Assembly (NCBI GenBank): GCA_002729695.1
Contig: PBYQ01000032.1
Location: 100,136-164,135 of the forward strand
DNA length: 64,000 nt
Direction: 5' to 3'
DNA from: Citromicrobium sp.
Lineage (GTDB): Bacteria > Pseudomonadota > Alphaproteobacteria > Sphingomonadales > Sphingomonadaceae
Numbering within the stretch: the stretch's first letter is position 1; each line of letters opens with the position of its first letter. This document shows positions 42,636-51,605 of this stretch, in pieces. The notes under the pieces are model-generated. The model saw only the letters and a program-made list of their open reading frames with translations, had not been told where the DNA came from and did not search any database. A program made the translations under genes and the position numbers.

Positions 42636-42767
42636 TCACCTTGGGTCATGTCGAAGAGGTCGGCAAGCTCGGGTGTGTCGTTCGTCGAATTCGGCTGCCC
42701 CCAGCCTTGGTCGACCCCGCCGCGAACGATAGGCATGCAGCCACCAGTTACAAAGAGGATTGCCCCG

Positions 42768-43502
42768 ATGTCGATGCGTTTGCTGCTAGCCACGCTTGTT
42801 TTCCTGACCGTTCCAGCGGCGGCGCAGGATGCGACCACGACCGGGTGGACCGACGCGATCGACGGCGACCGGCTGCAAGAGGGGCAGACCTGCTTCGCGC
42901 TGAAGGCGGGCGAGAATGTGGTCGGTTTCCAGCGCGAAACCATCACCCCGGCGGTCAGCATCGAAGGTCCTGCATGGCGGATCGTGAGCGAGCAGGTCCT
43001 GCCCGAACGCGGTATCACCTTCGTCGATCACTTCCTGCACGACCGGGAAACGCTGGCTCCGGTGGCCTTTCACAGCATCCTCAACGGACAGGAGATCGCG
43101 CGCCTGAGCTATCTCAACGGGCGGATTTTCGGGAAGCGTTTCGATCGGCAGGAAAAGGCGGCCAAGCCGGTGGACCTGAACGCGGACGGCCCGGTTCTCG
43201 ATGGCAACCTGTGGGGTCCGCTGCTGGCCGCGCTCAATCTGGAAGACGGGATGCAGCTACGCCCGCAAATCTACCAGTACAACGACGGGCTCGGCAATTT
43301 CGTCATCGACGTAACGGGCGTGGATACGATCGAAACCGCGGACGGACCGCGCGACGTCTATCTGGTCGACATGGGCTTCAGCGAAGACCGGCTCACAACC
43401 TACCTAATCGGCAAAGCCGACGGCACCGAATACGGTTCGCGTTCGGGCAATTTCTCGACGACGCGCCTGCCCGACTGCGCGGGATTGGACGCAGCGGACT
43501 AA
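42768..43502 (+). CDS. Periplasmic DUF3108-like protein, function unknown
   Basis: 244 residues from ATG 42768, with AGAGGA about 9 bases upstream. A signal peptide (MRLLLATLVFLTVPAAAQ) precedes a beta-rich mature part: CFALKAGENVVGFQRETIT, WRIVSEQVLPERGITFVDHFL, RLSYLNGRIFGKRFD. This layout of repeated strands resembles DUF3108 and LolA-like periplasmic proteins, but the match is by eye. It is divergent from plsY and isolated. Confidence 0.72.
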   Translation: MSMRLLLATLVFLTVPAAAQDATTTGWTDAIDGDRLQEGQTCFALKAGENVVGFQRETITPAVSIEGPAWRIVSEQVLPERGITFVDHFLHDRETLAPVAFHSILNGQEIARLSYLNGRIFGKRFDRQEKAAKPVDLNADGPVLDGNLWGPLLAALNLEDGMQLRPQIYQYNDGLGNFVIDVTGVDTIETADGPRDVYLVDMGFSEDRLTTYLIGKADGTEYGSRSGNFSTTRLPDCAGLDAAD

Positions 43503-43643
43503 GGAGGCGTTCGCGGAGAAATCGCCGTTGGAGCTTCCCCCCAGTGCCAGGCGCGGCTCACCCTGCAACCACACCGGGTAAATTCGGAGGTACCAGCCGA
43601 CCGTACCTTGCCCTGTACCCGGTTCGCGGTACCTCTGGCATCC

Positions 43644-44360
43644 ATGACGACCCACCAGCTCTCTCCCGACACCGCTGCCGTCGCGCGGCTGACCGCCAAG
43701 GAACGCGAATGCCTGCGCCTCTGGCTGGATCACGCCACCGCCAAGGAAATCGCGATCCGTCTGGGCGTCACGCATCACGCGGTGGAAAAGCGGCTCAAGT
43801 CGGCGCGGCACAAGCTGGGCGTCACCAGTTCGCTGGAGGCAGCTCGCATCTTCGCCCGGACGGAAAGGTACGAGGGGACCATATCCGGTCCGCCGGAGCT
43901 ATCGAACGGCGAGCGTGGAGCTCAGATCGGAGGCCTTGGTGCCCTTATCCGGTCGGCAGCCCCGCGATTCAACCGGCACCACCTTGTCCTGGCTGCCGGA
44001 GTACCGATCATGTCGATGATTCTCGTTCTAGCACTCGCACTAACCGCGCAGCCCGGATCGGATGTGCAGGCTCTTTCCGATAGCGACAGGGCCCGCACCG
44101 AGGTGGGCAGGGTAGAGGCACGGATTGCCCGCGAAGATGCCGCATCGGCGGCCGAAGATGAGCAGGGGGCGCTCGCCGATGGAAAAAGCGCCGTGGCAGA
44201 TGAAAAGCGCCAGCTGGCCAGCGCGAAGCGTGCCTCTGCCGATGACGGCCGGAAGGGCTACGCCTTTGCCGGAAAGTGGAAGGTGCCCGAGGACTCGTTG
44301 GCCGGGAAGTGGACGCCGGAAGAGGGCTCGACCGGGTCGTCGTCTGCCGATCCGCAATAG
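43644..44360 (+). CDS. Membrane-tethered LuxR-type helix-turn-helix protein
   Basis: 238 residues from ATG 43644. The N-terminus carries a LuxR/GerE-type HTH (about 15-72: LTAKERECLRLWLDHATAKE, then IAIRLGVTHHAVEKRLKSAR and KLGVTSSLEAARIF). A linker, one membrane span (VLAAGVPIMSMILVLALALTA, about 115-135) and an alanine/charge-rich, coiled-coil-like periplasmic region (about 140-200) follow. There is no receiver or autoinducer domain, so any signal would come through the membrane. It resembles ToxR-type layouts but with a LuxR HTH. Confidence 0.8.
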   Translation: MTTHQLSPDTAAVARLTAKERECLRLWLDHATAKEIAIRLGVTHHAVEKRLKSARHKLGVTSSLEAARIFARTERYEGTISGPPELSNGERGAQIGGLGALIRSAAPRFNRHHLVLAAGVPIMSMILVLALALTAQPGSDVQALSDSDRARTEVGRVEARIAREDAASAAEDEQGALADGKSAVADEKRQLASAKRASADDGRKGYAFAGKWKVPEDSLAGKWTPEEGSTGSSSADPQ

Positions 44361-44422
44361 GCACTGGTCCGCGACGCCTGCGGATTGACCGGGCGGGCGC
44401 GCGGGGCCATGCGTCGCAACAC

Positions 44423-45217
44423 ATGAACCCCGCCGCCCCCATCCTGATCTTCGATTCCGGTGTCGGCGGGCTGACGATCCTCGCCGAGGTGCGCAAGACG
44501 CTCCCCGAGGCGTCGGTCATCTATGCCGCCGACTTCGCCGGGCTACCTTACGGCACCAAGAGCGAGGCGGAGGTGGCCGCGCGCGTTTGCGGCCTGCTGG
44601 GTCGGATGGCGGAGCGGTACCAGCCGCGCCTCGTCTGTATCGCGTGCAACACCGCCAGCACGATTGCGCTGGGCATGGTGCGCGACGTGCTTGCAATCCC
44701 GATTGTCGGCACGGTGCCCGCGATCAAGCCTGCCGCCCTTGCAACGCAAACGGGCGTCATCGGCCTGCTCGGCACCGGCGCGACCGTTCGCCAGCCCTAT
44801 GTCGACCGGCTGGAGGCGGAGTTCGCGAGCGACAAGCGGCTGATCCGGCACGCTGCGGACGCGCTGGTCCCGCTCGCCGAGGCGAAGATGCGCGGCGAGA
44901 CATTGGCCGAACGGGCGGTGTCGGATGCGGTCGCGGGATTGCGCGATGACCCGGCGGCCGCCGATCTCGACACGCTGGTTCTCGCCTGCACGCACTTCCC
45001 GCTACTGGCGGACGAGCTGCGCGCGGTTTTCGGGCAGGATGTGCGGCTGGTCGATGGCGCGGCCGGTATCGCCCGGCGGATCGCCTCGCTGACCGGGGGC
45101 CAGAGTTTCGTCCGCGCGCACGAGGATTTCGCGGTTGCCACCGGGGACGTGGACAACCTCACCACCCTCGCACCGATCCTCGAACGCCATGGACTGATGC
45201 GCGCGATGCAATTCTGA
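44423..45217 (+). CDS. murI: Glutamate racemase
   Basis: 264 residues from ATG 44423. The two catalytic cysteines are C75 (IACNTAST) and C189 (LACTHFPL). The N-terminal [14 protein letters not shown] and the YGTKS motif are also conserved. It makes D-glutamate for peptidoglycan in the cytosol. It lies 62 bases after the HTH gene and 85 bases before hemA on the same strand. Confidence 0.96.
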   Translation: MNPAAPILIFDSGVGGLTILAEVRKTLPEASVIYAADFAGLPYGTKSEAEVAARVCGLLGRMAERYQPRLVCIACNTASTIALGMVRDVLAIPIVGTVPAIKPAALATQTGVIGLLGTGATVRQPYVDRLEAEFASDKRLIRHAADALVPLAEAKMRGETLAERAVSDAVAGLRDDPAAADLDTLVLACTHFPLLADELRAVFGQDVRLVDGAAGIARRIASLTGGQSFVRAHEDFAVATGDVDNLTTLAPILERHGLMRAMQF

Positions 45218-45302
45218 TTGCATTCTATCCCTCGCCTTTGCGAATCGCTCGCAAAGATCGCGCTGGAAACTGCGGTTTTCGACCTATAAACGGTGCGCCA
45301 CC

Positions 45303-46526
45303 GTGACGAACTATACGAATATATTCGACCGGGCGATCGATCGCCTGCACGAAGAGGGCCGGTATCGGGTCTTCATCGATATCCTGCGCAACAAGGGTGC
45401 CTACCCCAACGCGCGCTGCTTCCACGGCCACAACGGCCCGAAGCCGATCACCGTGTGGTGCTCCAACGACTATCTGGCGATGGGTCAGCACCCCAAGGTG
45501 ACCACGGCGATGGAAGAGGCGCTGCACGATGTCGGCGCGGGATCGGGCGGCACGCGCAATATCGGCGGCAACACGCACTACCATCTCGAGCTGGAGGCGG
45601 AACTCGCCGACCTGCACGGCAAGGAAGCGGCGCTGATCTTCACCAGCGGCTACGTCTCCAACGACGCGACGCTTTCCACGCTGGCGAAGCTGCTGCCCGG
45701 CTGCGTGATCTTCTCCGACGCGCTCAACCACGCGAGCATGATCGCGGGCATCCGCAATTCGGGCTGCGCCAAGCGCGTGTTCCGGCACAATGATCTCGAA
45801 CATCTCGAAGAACTGCTGGCGGCGGAAGACCCGGACACGCCCAAGGTGATCGCCTTCGAAAGCGTCTATTCGATGGATGGCGACGTCGCCCCGCTGCATG
45901 CGATCTGCGACCTGGCCGAGAAGTACAACGCGCTGACCTATTGCGACGAGGTCCACGCGGTCGGCATGTACGGCGCGCGCGGCGGCGGGATTTCCGAACG
46001 CGACGAGGCTGCGCACCGGATCGACATCCTCGAAGGCACGCTGGGCAAGGCGTTCGGGGTGATGGGCGGCTATATCGCTGCGGACAAGCGGATCGTCGAT
46101 TGCATCCGCTCCTATGCGCCGGGCTTCATCTTCACCACCTCGCTCTCGCCGGTGCTGGTCGCGGGCGTGCTCGCCTCGGTCAAGCACCTCAAGCACAGCA
46201 GCGAGGAACGCGACGCGCAGCAGGCGGCGGCCGCCATGCTCAAGCAGATGATGCGCGATGCCGCGCTGCCGGTGATGGACAGCACCACGCATATCGTACC
46301 GCTGATGGTCGGCGACCCAGTGAAGGCGAAGCGGATCAGCGACATCCTGCTCGCCGAATACGGTGTCTACGTGCAGCCGATCAACTTCCCGACCGTGCCG
46401 CGCGGCACCGAACGCCTGCGCTTCACCCCCGGACCAGCGCATACCGAGGAAATGATGCGCGAACTGGTCGAGGCGCTGGCCGAGATCTGGGACCGGCTGG
46501 AGCTGGAGCTGCGGCAGGCGGCATGA
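45303..46526 (+). CDS. hemA: 5-aminolevulinate synthase
   Basis: 407 residues from GTG 45303. It is a PLP enzyme of the alpha-oxoamine synthase group: [43 protein letters not shown] and the PLP lysine K249 in EGTLGKAFG. It condenses glycine and succinyl-CoA to ALA, the C4 entry to heme and bacteriochlorophyll that marks alphaproteobacteria. Succinyl-CoA is also the product of the pcc-mce-mutase route in this window. The stop overlaps the next gene (ATGA). Confidence 0.97.
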   Translation: MTNYTNIFDRAIDRLHEEGRYRVFIDILRNKGAYPNARCFHGHNGPKPITVWCSNDYLAMGQHPKVTTAMEEALHDVGAGSGGTRNIGGNTHYHLELEAELADLHGKEAALIFTSGYVSNDATLSTLAKLLPGCVIFSDALNHASMIAGIRNSGCAKRVFRHNDLEHLEELLAAEDPDTPKVIAFESVYSMDGDVAPLHAICDLAEKYNALTYCDEVHAVGMYGARGGGISERDEAAHRIDILEGTLGKAFGVMGGYIAADKRIVDCIRSYAPGFIFTTSLSPVLVAGVLASVKHLKHSSEERDAQQAAAAMLKQMMRDAALPVMDSTTHIVPLMVGDPVKAKRISDILLAEYGVYVQPINFPTVPRGTERLRFTPGPAHTEEMMRELVEALAEIWDRLELELRQAA

Positions 46527-47020
46527 TCCAGCTCGCCGCCTTGCTGTTGCTTGCGTCTCCAGCGGGCGACGCGCCACAGGTCGAAGCGGCAAGCGTGGAT
46601 GCCGACAAGGAAGAAGCGATGGCCCTCGCACGCGAAATCGCTGCGAACGGCTTCCTCCCGACACTCGTCCCGCTCCAGACGGCGAGCGAGATCGACGGGA
46701 TGATCAAGGACAACCCGGACCTCACATCAGCCGAAATCGAAACCTTGCGCACAATCGGCGCTCGGCACGCGAAACAGCTGCGCGCAAGGCTGATCGACCT
46801 CGACGCTAAGGCCTATGCTGACGCATTGTCGCTGTCCGACCTGCGCGCTTTGGCGATTTTCGAACGGAGCGAAGCGGCGGCACACCGGCGCGATGCGATG
46901 CCCCAAATCATGATGTCCGTGGTCACCTCCCTTGGCGAGGTCGATTACGGCGGCGGCGTGAAAAAGGAATTCTGCTCGCAGACCGGCAATCTGTGCGAGA
47001 CGTCGGAAGCGGCGGACTGA
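46523..47020 (+). CDS. DUF2059-like secreted protein
   Basis: 165 residues. A short signal ([17 protein letters not shown]) is followed by a helical region. The pattern [28 protein letters not shown] is close to DUF2059, where the consensus has an FY pair; here it is FER. It ends with a cysteine pair (FCSQTGNLC). Function unknown. It is coupled to hemA by a 4-base overlap and precedes the YdeI-like gene by 5 bases. Confidence 0.7.
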   Translation: MIQLAALLLLASPAGDAPQVEAASVDADKEEAMALAREIAANGFLPTLVPLQTASEIDGMIKDNPDLTSAEIETLRTIGARHAKQLRARLIDLDAKAYADALSLSDLRALAIFERSEAAAHRRDAMPQIMMSVVTSLGEVDYGGGVKKEFCSQTGNLCETSEAAD

Positions 47021-47025
47021 CGCCA

Positions 47026-47304
47026 ATGGACGCGCCCGCCGATCCCGATTTTCGGCACGATGTTCCATCCGAATTGCAGGCGATGCTCGATGACGACCCC
47101 GCGTTGGCGGAGAAGTGGGGCGCGCTGACCGAGCTTGGTCGCAACGAATGGATCTGCTGGATCATCTCGGCCAAGCAGGAGGCGACGCGGGAGAAACGAC
47201 GCGCGCGCCTTCACGAAGAGGTGCTAGCCGGCAAGAAGCGCCCGTGTTGCTGGCCCGGCTGCCCGCACCGCAGCGAAGCCGCCCGCAAGTTCGTCGATGC
47301 GTGA
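47026..47304 (+). CDS. YdeI/OmpD-associated family protein (short)
   Basis: 92 residues. DVPSELQAMLDDDPALAEKW, then LTELGRNEWICWIISAKQEA, then REKRRARLHEEVLAGKKRPC match the C-terminal YdeI/OmpD-associated domain, whose usual core is a helix with a conserved W and a basic R/K-rich segment. A CWPGCPHRS end gives two cysteines. The N-terminal DUF1801-like half found in longer relatives is missing. Probably the last gene of the hemA transcript. Confidence 0.72.
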   Translation: MDAPADPDFRHDVPSELQAMLDDDPALAEKWGALTELGRNEWICWIISAKQEATREKRRARLHEEVLAGKKRPCCWPGCPHRSEAARKFVDA

Positions 47305-47355
47305 ACCGGTTTCGCCGGCTGAGGAACCGACCAGCACCTTGATCGCTTGCCCACC

Positions 47356-48156
47356 ATGGCAGAGATAACAAAAGTAAAGCCCGGAACCCTCACCGATTTC
47401 AGCCACGGGTTCTACCACATCCGCGGATCGTTCAAGCTTGGCGGCATTCTGGACCTCGGCACGCATTGCGCGCTCGTCGAATTGGCCGACGGGCGGTTCG
47501 TCTTCCTCGACAGCTACACGCTCGACGATGAGCTGAAAGCGAAGGTCGACGCGCTCACCGATAACGGGCGCAAGATTGCCGCAATCGTCAACCTGCACCC
47601 GTTCCACACGCTGCACTGCGAATGGATGGCGAAGGCGTACCCCGACGCCAAGCTTTACGGCACGAAACGCCATCACGAGAAGTTTCCCGATCTGCGGTGG
47701 GAGAGCGACACCTGCGAAGCGGGCGCGCTCGACGGGTTGTTCGGCGATGCGCTGCAATTCTCCGTGCCCCAAGGCGTGCACATGGTGTGCGAAGACGAGA
47801 ACGTGCATTTTTCCTCGGTGCTCGCCTACCACCGCCCCAGCGGGACGATCTTCGTTGACGACACGCTGTCGTGCATCAAGGCGCCCTTCCCGCTCTCGCT
47901 GCTGCCAATCACCGGCAAGCTGGCGTTCCATCCCACCCTGGCCAAGGCGCTGGAGCCCAACCCCTACGCCGCCGACGCATTCCGCGAATGGGCGATTCGC
48001 ATGGCGCAGGACTGGGCCGACGCCCGCCGCATCGCCACCGCGCACAACACGACGATGACGTTTGCTTCGGGCGAATTCCCCGAGAAGGTCGGCGCGGCAC
48101 TCGGCCAGGTCGCAGGCGTCCTGCAAAAGCACCGCGACCGGCCAGCACAAGCCTGA
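47356..48156 (+). CDS. Metallo-beta-lactamase-fold-like protein with altered metal motif
   Basis: 266 residues from ATG 47356; a TTG three codons upstream is in frame. The strand pattern (HCALVELADGRFVFLDSYT, IAAIVNLHPFHTLHCEWM, GTIFVDDTLSC) suggests an MBL-type beta-sandwich. The canonical HxHxDH motif is replaced by HPFHTLHCEW (H-x2-H-x2-H-x-E). A later D-D pair (VDDT) and a C-terminal histidine (TAHNTT) could complete a site. No substrate is suggested by neighbours. Confidence 0.65.
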   Translation: MAEITKVKPGTLTDFSHGFYHIRGSFKLGGILDLGTHCALVELADGRFVFLDSYTLDDELKAKVDALTDNGRKIAAIVNLHPFHTLHCEWMAKAYPDAKLYGTKRHHEKFPDLRWESDTCEAGALDGLFGDALQFSVPQGVHMVCEDENVHFSSVLAYHRPSGTIFVDDTLSCIKAPFPLSLLPITGKLAFHPTLAKALEPNPYAADAFREWAIRMAQDWADARRIATAHNTTMTFASGEFPEKVGAALGQVAGVLQKHRDRPAQA

Positions 48157-48389
48157 CTGCCCACCTACCGAAGCAACGGCCGATGTGCTGTTTGCGCCAC
48201 AGACGTGCGTTCCGAATCTGCTTGACAGAATCGTCTGATCGCGTCGCGGCTAGCTCGTTGCAGGACTAGGAAAAATAGCAGAACACGGAAATCGGCCACT
48301 CGACATCAGCCACTTCAGTATTGGGGTAAGTCCCTTGGGTCGTTGATGAATTTCTTTTCCAGAAGCTTTTGATCGGATAAGTATTCGGT

Positions 48390-48410
48390 GGCCGGTCAGG
48401 GGGACCGGCC
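48390..48410. promoter_or_regulatory. Hairpin in the leader of the TbpB-like lipoprotein gene
   Basis: GGCCGGTC (48390-48397) and GACCGGCC (48403-48410) form a perfect 8-bp stem with a 5-nt AGGGG loop, 20 bases upstream of the start codon. It lies in a 274-bp gap that holds no gene. It could affect translation or mark mRNA stability. No Fur-box-like palindrome was recognised. Confidence 0.45.
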
Positions 48411-48430
48411 TGCATTCTGGGAAAACGAAT

Positions 48431-49423
48431 ATGCTTCGTTCGCGTTGTTTGTCGTTCGTGATCGGCTGCGCCATGCTCGCTTCGTGCGGAGGTGATAGCG
48501 GCTCCGGTTCTTCTTCCGGCGGTGGAGGAGGCGGCGGCGGAAGCGGCGGAAGCGGGGGCGGCTCCGGCACGCCCGCCCCGACCTACCAGACCTTCGCGCA
48601 ATTGACCGGCACTCAGACATTCAGAACGACCTGCGGCGGCTTTTACTTCGAAGGAGGCCGCCCGCCCATGCAGACCGGCGGCCTCGCGTTCGGATCGGGC
48701 ATTACGATCGTTTCGGACCGCAGCCAGCCGAGCTACGACGTCACCACGGACGGGACCGGCCTGTTCGGCACGTTCGCAACGTCCTTCAGCCAGGCCGATC
48801 GCGACACCAGCTTGAATGTCGAAGGATACAAGAAAGTCGCATCCAGCGGGTTCACCGAACGCTTCGCGATCTTCCCCGTCACCCAAAATGGAGCCGAACT
48901 GGAGCATCTGCGCGTCGCCCAGGTCATCGCGGAGAATTTCCAGGGATATACCAGCCAGATATGTGCGCTGGGCATTCCCACCATTGTAACCGACGTTCCC
49001 GCAGCGACCGTCACCTACGGCGGGATTGCCGTATTCGGAAATGCCTACATCGTCGAAAGCGCCGGTGCAGGGCCGATCTCGAATTACCGGATCACCAACT
49101 CGACCACCACGCTCCGGGCCAATCCGGCCAATGGTCAAATCGACTTCACGCTTGCCCTCAAGGGCCAGCTCGTCACGCAGGGTACCACTTCGAGCACGAT
49201 TACCGATCTCGGCACGTTTACCGGAACCACCACTTTCGACGGCAGCGATCCGGGTTACAACGACATAGTGGTGGACTCGCAGAACACGGTTGCCGGTACG
49301 TTCGGCGGCGGTTTCTTCGGCCCGCAGGGCAAGACGGCGGCGGTTTCGGTCGGCTTGCAGACCCGGCGCGCGGACGACAGCGATCTGGTTTTGGGCGCCT
49401 TGCTGATCCTGCGTCCGCAATAG
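48431..49423 (+). CDS. TbpB-like surface lipoprotein
   Basis: 330 residues. A lipoprotein signal (FVIGCAMLASCGG, lipid cysteine about C19) is followed by a Ser/Gly linker of about 25 residues, typical of surface-exposed lipoproteins. The mature part is beta-rich. Its C-terminal half has IDFTLALKGQL and the handle/barrel motif GTFGGGFFGPQGKTAAVSVG seen in transferrin-binding protein B-like barrels. Such proteins are taken to the surface by Slam. No Slam or TonB receptor gene is adjacent, so the ligand is unknown. Confidence 0.72.
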   Translation: MLRSRCLSFVIGCAMLASCGGDSGSGSSSGGGGGGGGSGGSGGGSGTPAPTYQTFAQLTGTQTFRTTCGGFYFEGGRPPMQTGGLAFGSGITIVSDRSQPSYDVTTDGTGLFGTFATSFSQADRDTSLNVEGYKKVASSGFTERFAIFPVTQNGAELEHLRVAQVIAENFQGYTSQICALGIPTIVTDVPAATVTYGGIAVFGNAYIVESAGAGPISNYRITNSTTTLRANPANGQIDFTLALKGQLVTQGTTSSTITDLGTFTGTTTFDGSDPGYNDIVVDSQNTVAGTFGGGFFGPQGKTAAVSVGLQTRRADDSDLVLGALLILRPQ

Positions 49424-49435
49424 ATCCGAAAACAT

Positions 49436-49472
49436 CGAGGCGCGCCCGTTCGTCGACTGCGGACGCGCCTCG
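49436..49472 (+). terminator. Hairpin after the TbpB-like gene
   Basis: CGAGGCGCG (49436-49444) and CGCGCCTCG (49464-49472) form a 9-bp stem with an inner CCG/CGG pair. It begins 13 bases after the stop codon. There is no T-run, so it may be a stabilising hairpin or a Rho-assisted end rather than a full intrinsic terminator. Confidence 0.5.
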
Positions 49473-49500
49473 GTCAAGGATCGATGGAATTGCTGCACCG

Positions 49501-49518
49501 GCGCTCTAAATAGAGCGC
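49501..49518. promoter_or_regulatory. Hairpin touching the start of the cell-wall hydrolase gene
   Basis: GCGCTC (49501-49506) and GAGCGC (49513-49518) pair over a TAAATA loop; the putative ATG is at 49520. It would occlude the ribosome site of that ATG, which favours either regulated translation or use of the internal ATG at 49562. Confidence 0.45.
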
Positions 49519-49519
49519 G

Positions 49520-50752
49520 ATGGATTACTTGCGTTCGCATCATTTCCGGGAAAACTCGCCGATGTTCGGCGTGTGCGCGATCCTGATCGTGGCCTTTGCC
49601 GCGCTTGCAATCGTGGGCCCGGCGCGCGCGGACCAGACGCTGCAGGTTGCGGATCGGGCGCAGGCCGCTGCCGCCCCTTCGATCAAGGCGCTGCCCGCGA
49701 CCGGCGAAGAGGACAAACCGCTCGAATCGCAGCTCGCGCCGCAAGACGCGGTGGCGCGCAACGCGGCGGTCGAGATCGTCGAGGGCGGACCGGGCACTGC
49801 CCCCTCCTTCGTGTTCTCGGGCAATGCTGCCGACCGTGCGCGCGCGCGCGACTGCCTCGCGCTCGCGGCGATGGCCGAGGCGGGCTACGGCGATGCAGAC
49901 CAGCGCGCGGTGATGCAGGTCATCCTCAACCGCACGCGCCATCCCGGCTTCGCGAATACCGTGTGCGGCGTCGTCTACCAGGGATCGAACCGCAAGACGG
50001 GCTGCCAGTTCACCTTCACCTGCGACGGCTCGCTCGCGCGGCGCTATCCCGAAAGCCAGTGGAAGGCCGCAAGGCAGCGCGCGGATGAGGCGCTTGGCGG
50101 CCGGGTCGACAAGACGGTGGGTCTCGCGACGCACTACCACGCGAATTACGTATTCCCCTGTTGGAGCCCGCAACTCGACAAGATCGCGGTCGTGGGCCCG
50201 CACATGTTCTACCGCTGGCGGGGCTTCTGGGGCACCAGGCAGGCGATGAACGCAAGCTATCGCGGCGGAGAGCCCGATCCGATGGGGCTGCGCCAGACCG
50301 CGCTGGAGGTGGAGCGGCCAGCCACCGTCCTGAAGACCTTTGCCGAGGATGGAGCCGCGCAGCGGACCATCACTGCCGGCAACGAAGGCACGCCGCGCGT
50401 AATCGAGGGGAGCGCCGCCCCCGCCGCATCCGCCGATAAGGCAGCGGGAACGAAGGCTCCGGTATCGGCCGATCCGCGCGTGCATCTGGTCCTTGTCGCC
50501 CGCGGCGAAGACCCTGCAGCGCTGGTCGCACGCGCCCGCGCCCTGTGCCCGGGCGACGGATATTGCCAGGTCTATGGCTGGACCGATTCGAGCGCGATCC
50601 CCTCGCAGTTGCCGCTCTCCTCCGAGGCGCGCCGAACGCTGCAGTTCAGCTTCCTGCCTGCACGCTCCGGCAATGGCGAGGCGGTCTATTTCGATTGCCG
50701 CACTTTCCCCTCCCCCTCGGTCGGTTCCTGCCTCCCCAACGCGCGTAGCTGA
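49520..50752 (+). CDS. Cell wall hydrolase, SleB type
   Basis: 410 residues from ATG 49520; ATG 49562 (MFGVCAILIVAFAALAIVGP) would give a cleaner signal peptide ending ARA. The Hydrolase_2 (SleB) domain covers about residues 105-215: CLALAAMAEAGYGDADQRAV with the catalytic glutamate, MQVILNRTRHPGFANTVCGV, VYQGSNRKTGCQFTFTCDGS, ATHYHANYVFPCW. The C-terminal third is Ala-rich and ends with a cysteine pair. It should cleave peptidoglycan in the periplasm. Related sphingomonad proteins are common; spores are not implied. Confidence 0.87.
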   Translation: MDYLRSHHFRENSPMFGVCAILIVAFAALAIVGPARADQTLQVADRAQAAAAPSIKALPATGEEDKPLESQLAPQDAVARNAAVEIVEGGPGTAPSFVFSGNAADRARARDCLALAAMAEAGYGDADQRAVMQVILNRTRHPGFANTVCGVVYQGSNRKTGCQFTFTCDGSLARRYPESQWKAARQRADEALGGRVDKTVGLATHYHANYVFPCWSPQLDKIAVVGPHMFYRWRGFWGTRQAMNASYRGGEPDPMGLRQTALEVERPATVLKTFAEDGAAQRTITAGNEGTPRVIEGSAAPAASADKAAGTKAPVSADPRVHLVLVARGEDPAALVARARALCPGDGYCQVYGWTDSSAIPSQLPLSSEARRTLQFSFLPARSGNGEAVYFDCRTFPSPSVGSCLPNARS

Positions 50753-50823
50753 GGCGGCGCATACCGGTGCCGTAGCGGATTTGCTGCACGCTCCGGCACC
50801 GGCTAATCGCACCCCAAAACACG

Positions 50824-51537
50824 ATGGGAGATGGTACGTTGGGCGGCAATCGCGAACAGACTTACGACGAGGTCGTCACCGGCCGCCGCAGCATTCGTGG
50901 CTTTCTGGACAAGCCGGTGGCGCGTGAGCTGATCGAGGAGGTGATCGCGCTGGCGACCCGCGCGCCGTCATCCTACAACAACCAGTGCTGGAACTTCACC
51001 GTCGTCACCGGCGATCCGCTCGACGCGATCCGGCAGGGCAACACCGAAGGCATCCTTGCGGGCAATCCCGACACGCGCGAATTTCGCCGTCCCGAAGGCG
51101 ATCCGCCCGAACACCACCGCCGCCGCCAGATCGACGTCGCCAAGCAGCTGTTCGGCGCGATGGGGATCGAGCGGGAGGACAAGGAGCGCCGGCAGGACTG
51201 GACACTGCGCGGTTTCCGCCAGTTCGATGCGCCGGTTTCTATCGTCGTCACCTATGATCGCGCAATCCTTGGCAGCGACATCGCCCCGTTCGATTGCGGT
51301 GCGATCACCAATGCGCTGGTCAACGCGGCATGGTCGCGCGGGCTCGGCTGCGTCATCAACTCGCAGGGCATCATGCAGAGCCCGGTGGTGCGCGAACTCG
51401 CGAATATTCCCGGGGATCAGGTGATCATGATCTGCGTCGCAATGGGCTGGCCCGATCCGGACTTTCCCGCCAATGCGGTGGTCTCGGAACGAAAGCCTTT
51501 GAGCGAGACTGTACGCTTCGTAGGTTTCGAAGGGTAA
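50824..51537 (+). CDS. Nitroreductase family flavoprotein
   Basis: 237 residues from ATG 50824; TTG 50839 is an alternative with GGGAGATGG upstream. The FMN-binding start [14 protein letters not shown], the [13 protein letters not shown] segment and the C-terminal [18 protein letters not shown] are typical. An insertion of about 50 residues ([20 protein letters not shown]) is like that of the larger nitrobenzoate/BluB-like branch. It reduces nitro or quinone compounds using NAD(P)H. It precedes the LOV photoreceptor gene by 68 bases. Confidence 0.87.
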   Translation: MGDGTLGGNREQTYDEVVTGRRSIRGFLDKPVARELIEEVIALATRAPSSYNNQCWNFTVVTGDPLDAIRQGNTEGILAGNPDTREFRRPEGDPPEHHRRRQIDVAKQLFGAMGIEREDKERRQDWTLRGFRQFDAPVSIVVTYDRAILGSDIAPFDCGAITNALVNAAWSRGLGCVINSQGIMQSPVVRELANIPGDQVIMICVAMGWPDPDFPANAVVSERKPLSETVRFVGFEG

Positions 51538-51605
51538 CGGGATGCACAGGCAGCTGGAATTGCTCGCCATTTGCTTTTTGCAGCGCGGCTGGCGATAGAA
51601 CGGAC

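Noticed and set aside
48222..48260. TTGACA at 48222-48227 as a possible -35 box for the TbpB-like gene.
   Set aside because: No acceptable -10 hexamer at 16-19 bp; the nearest TA-rich hexamer is too far. Not enough to call a promoter.
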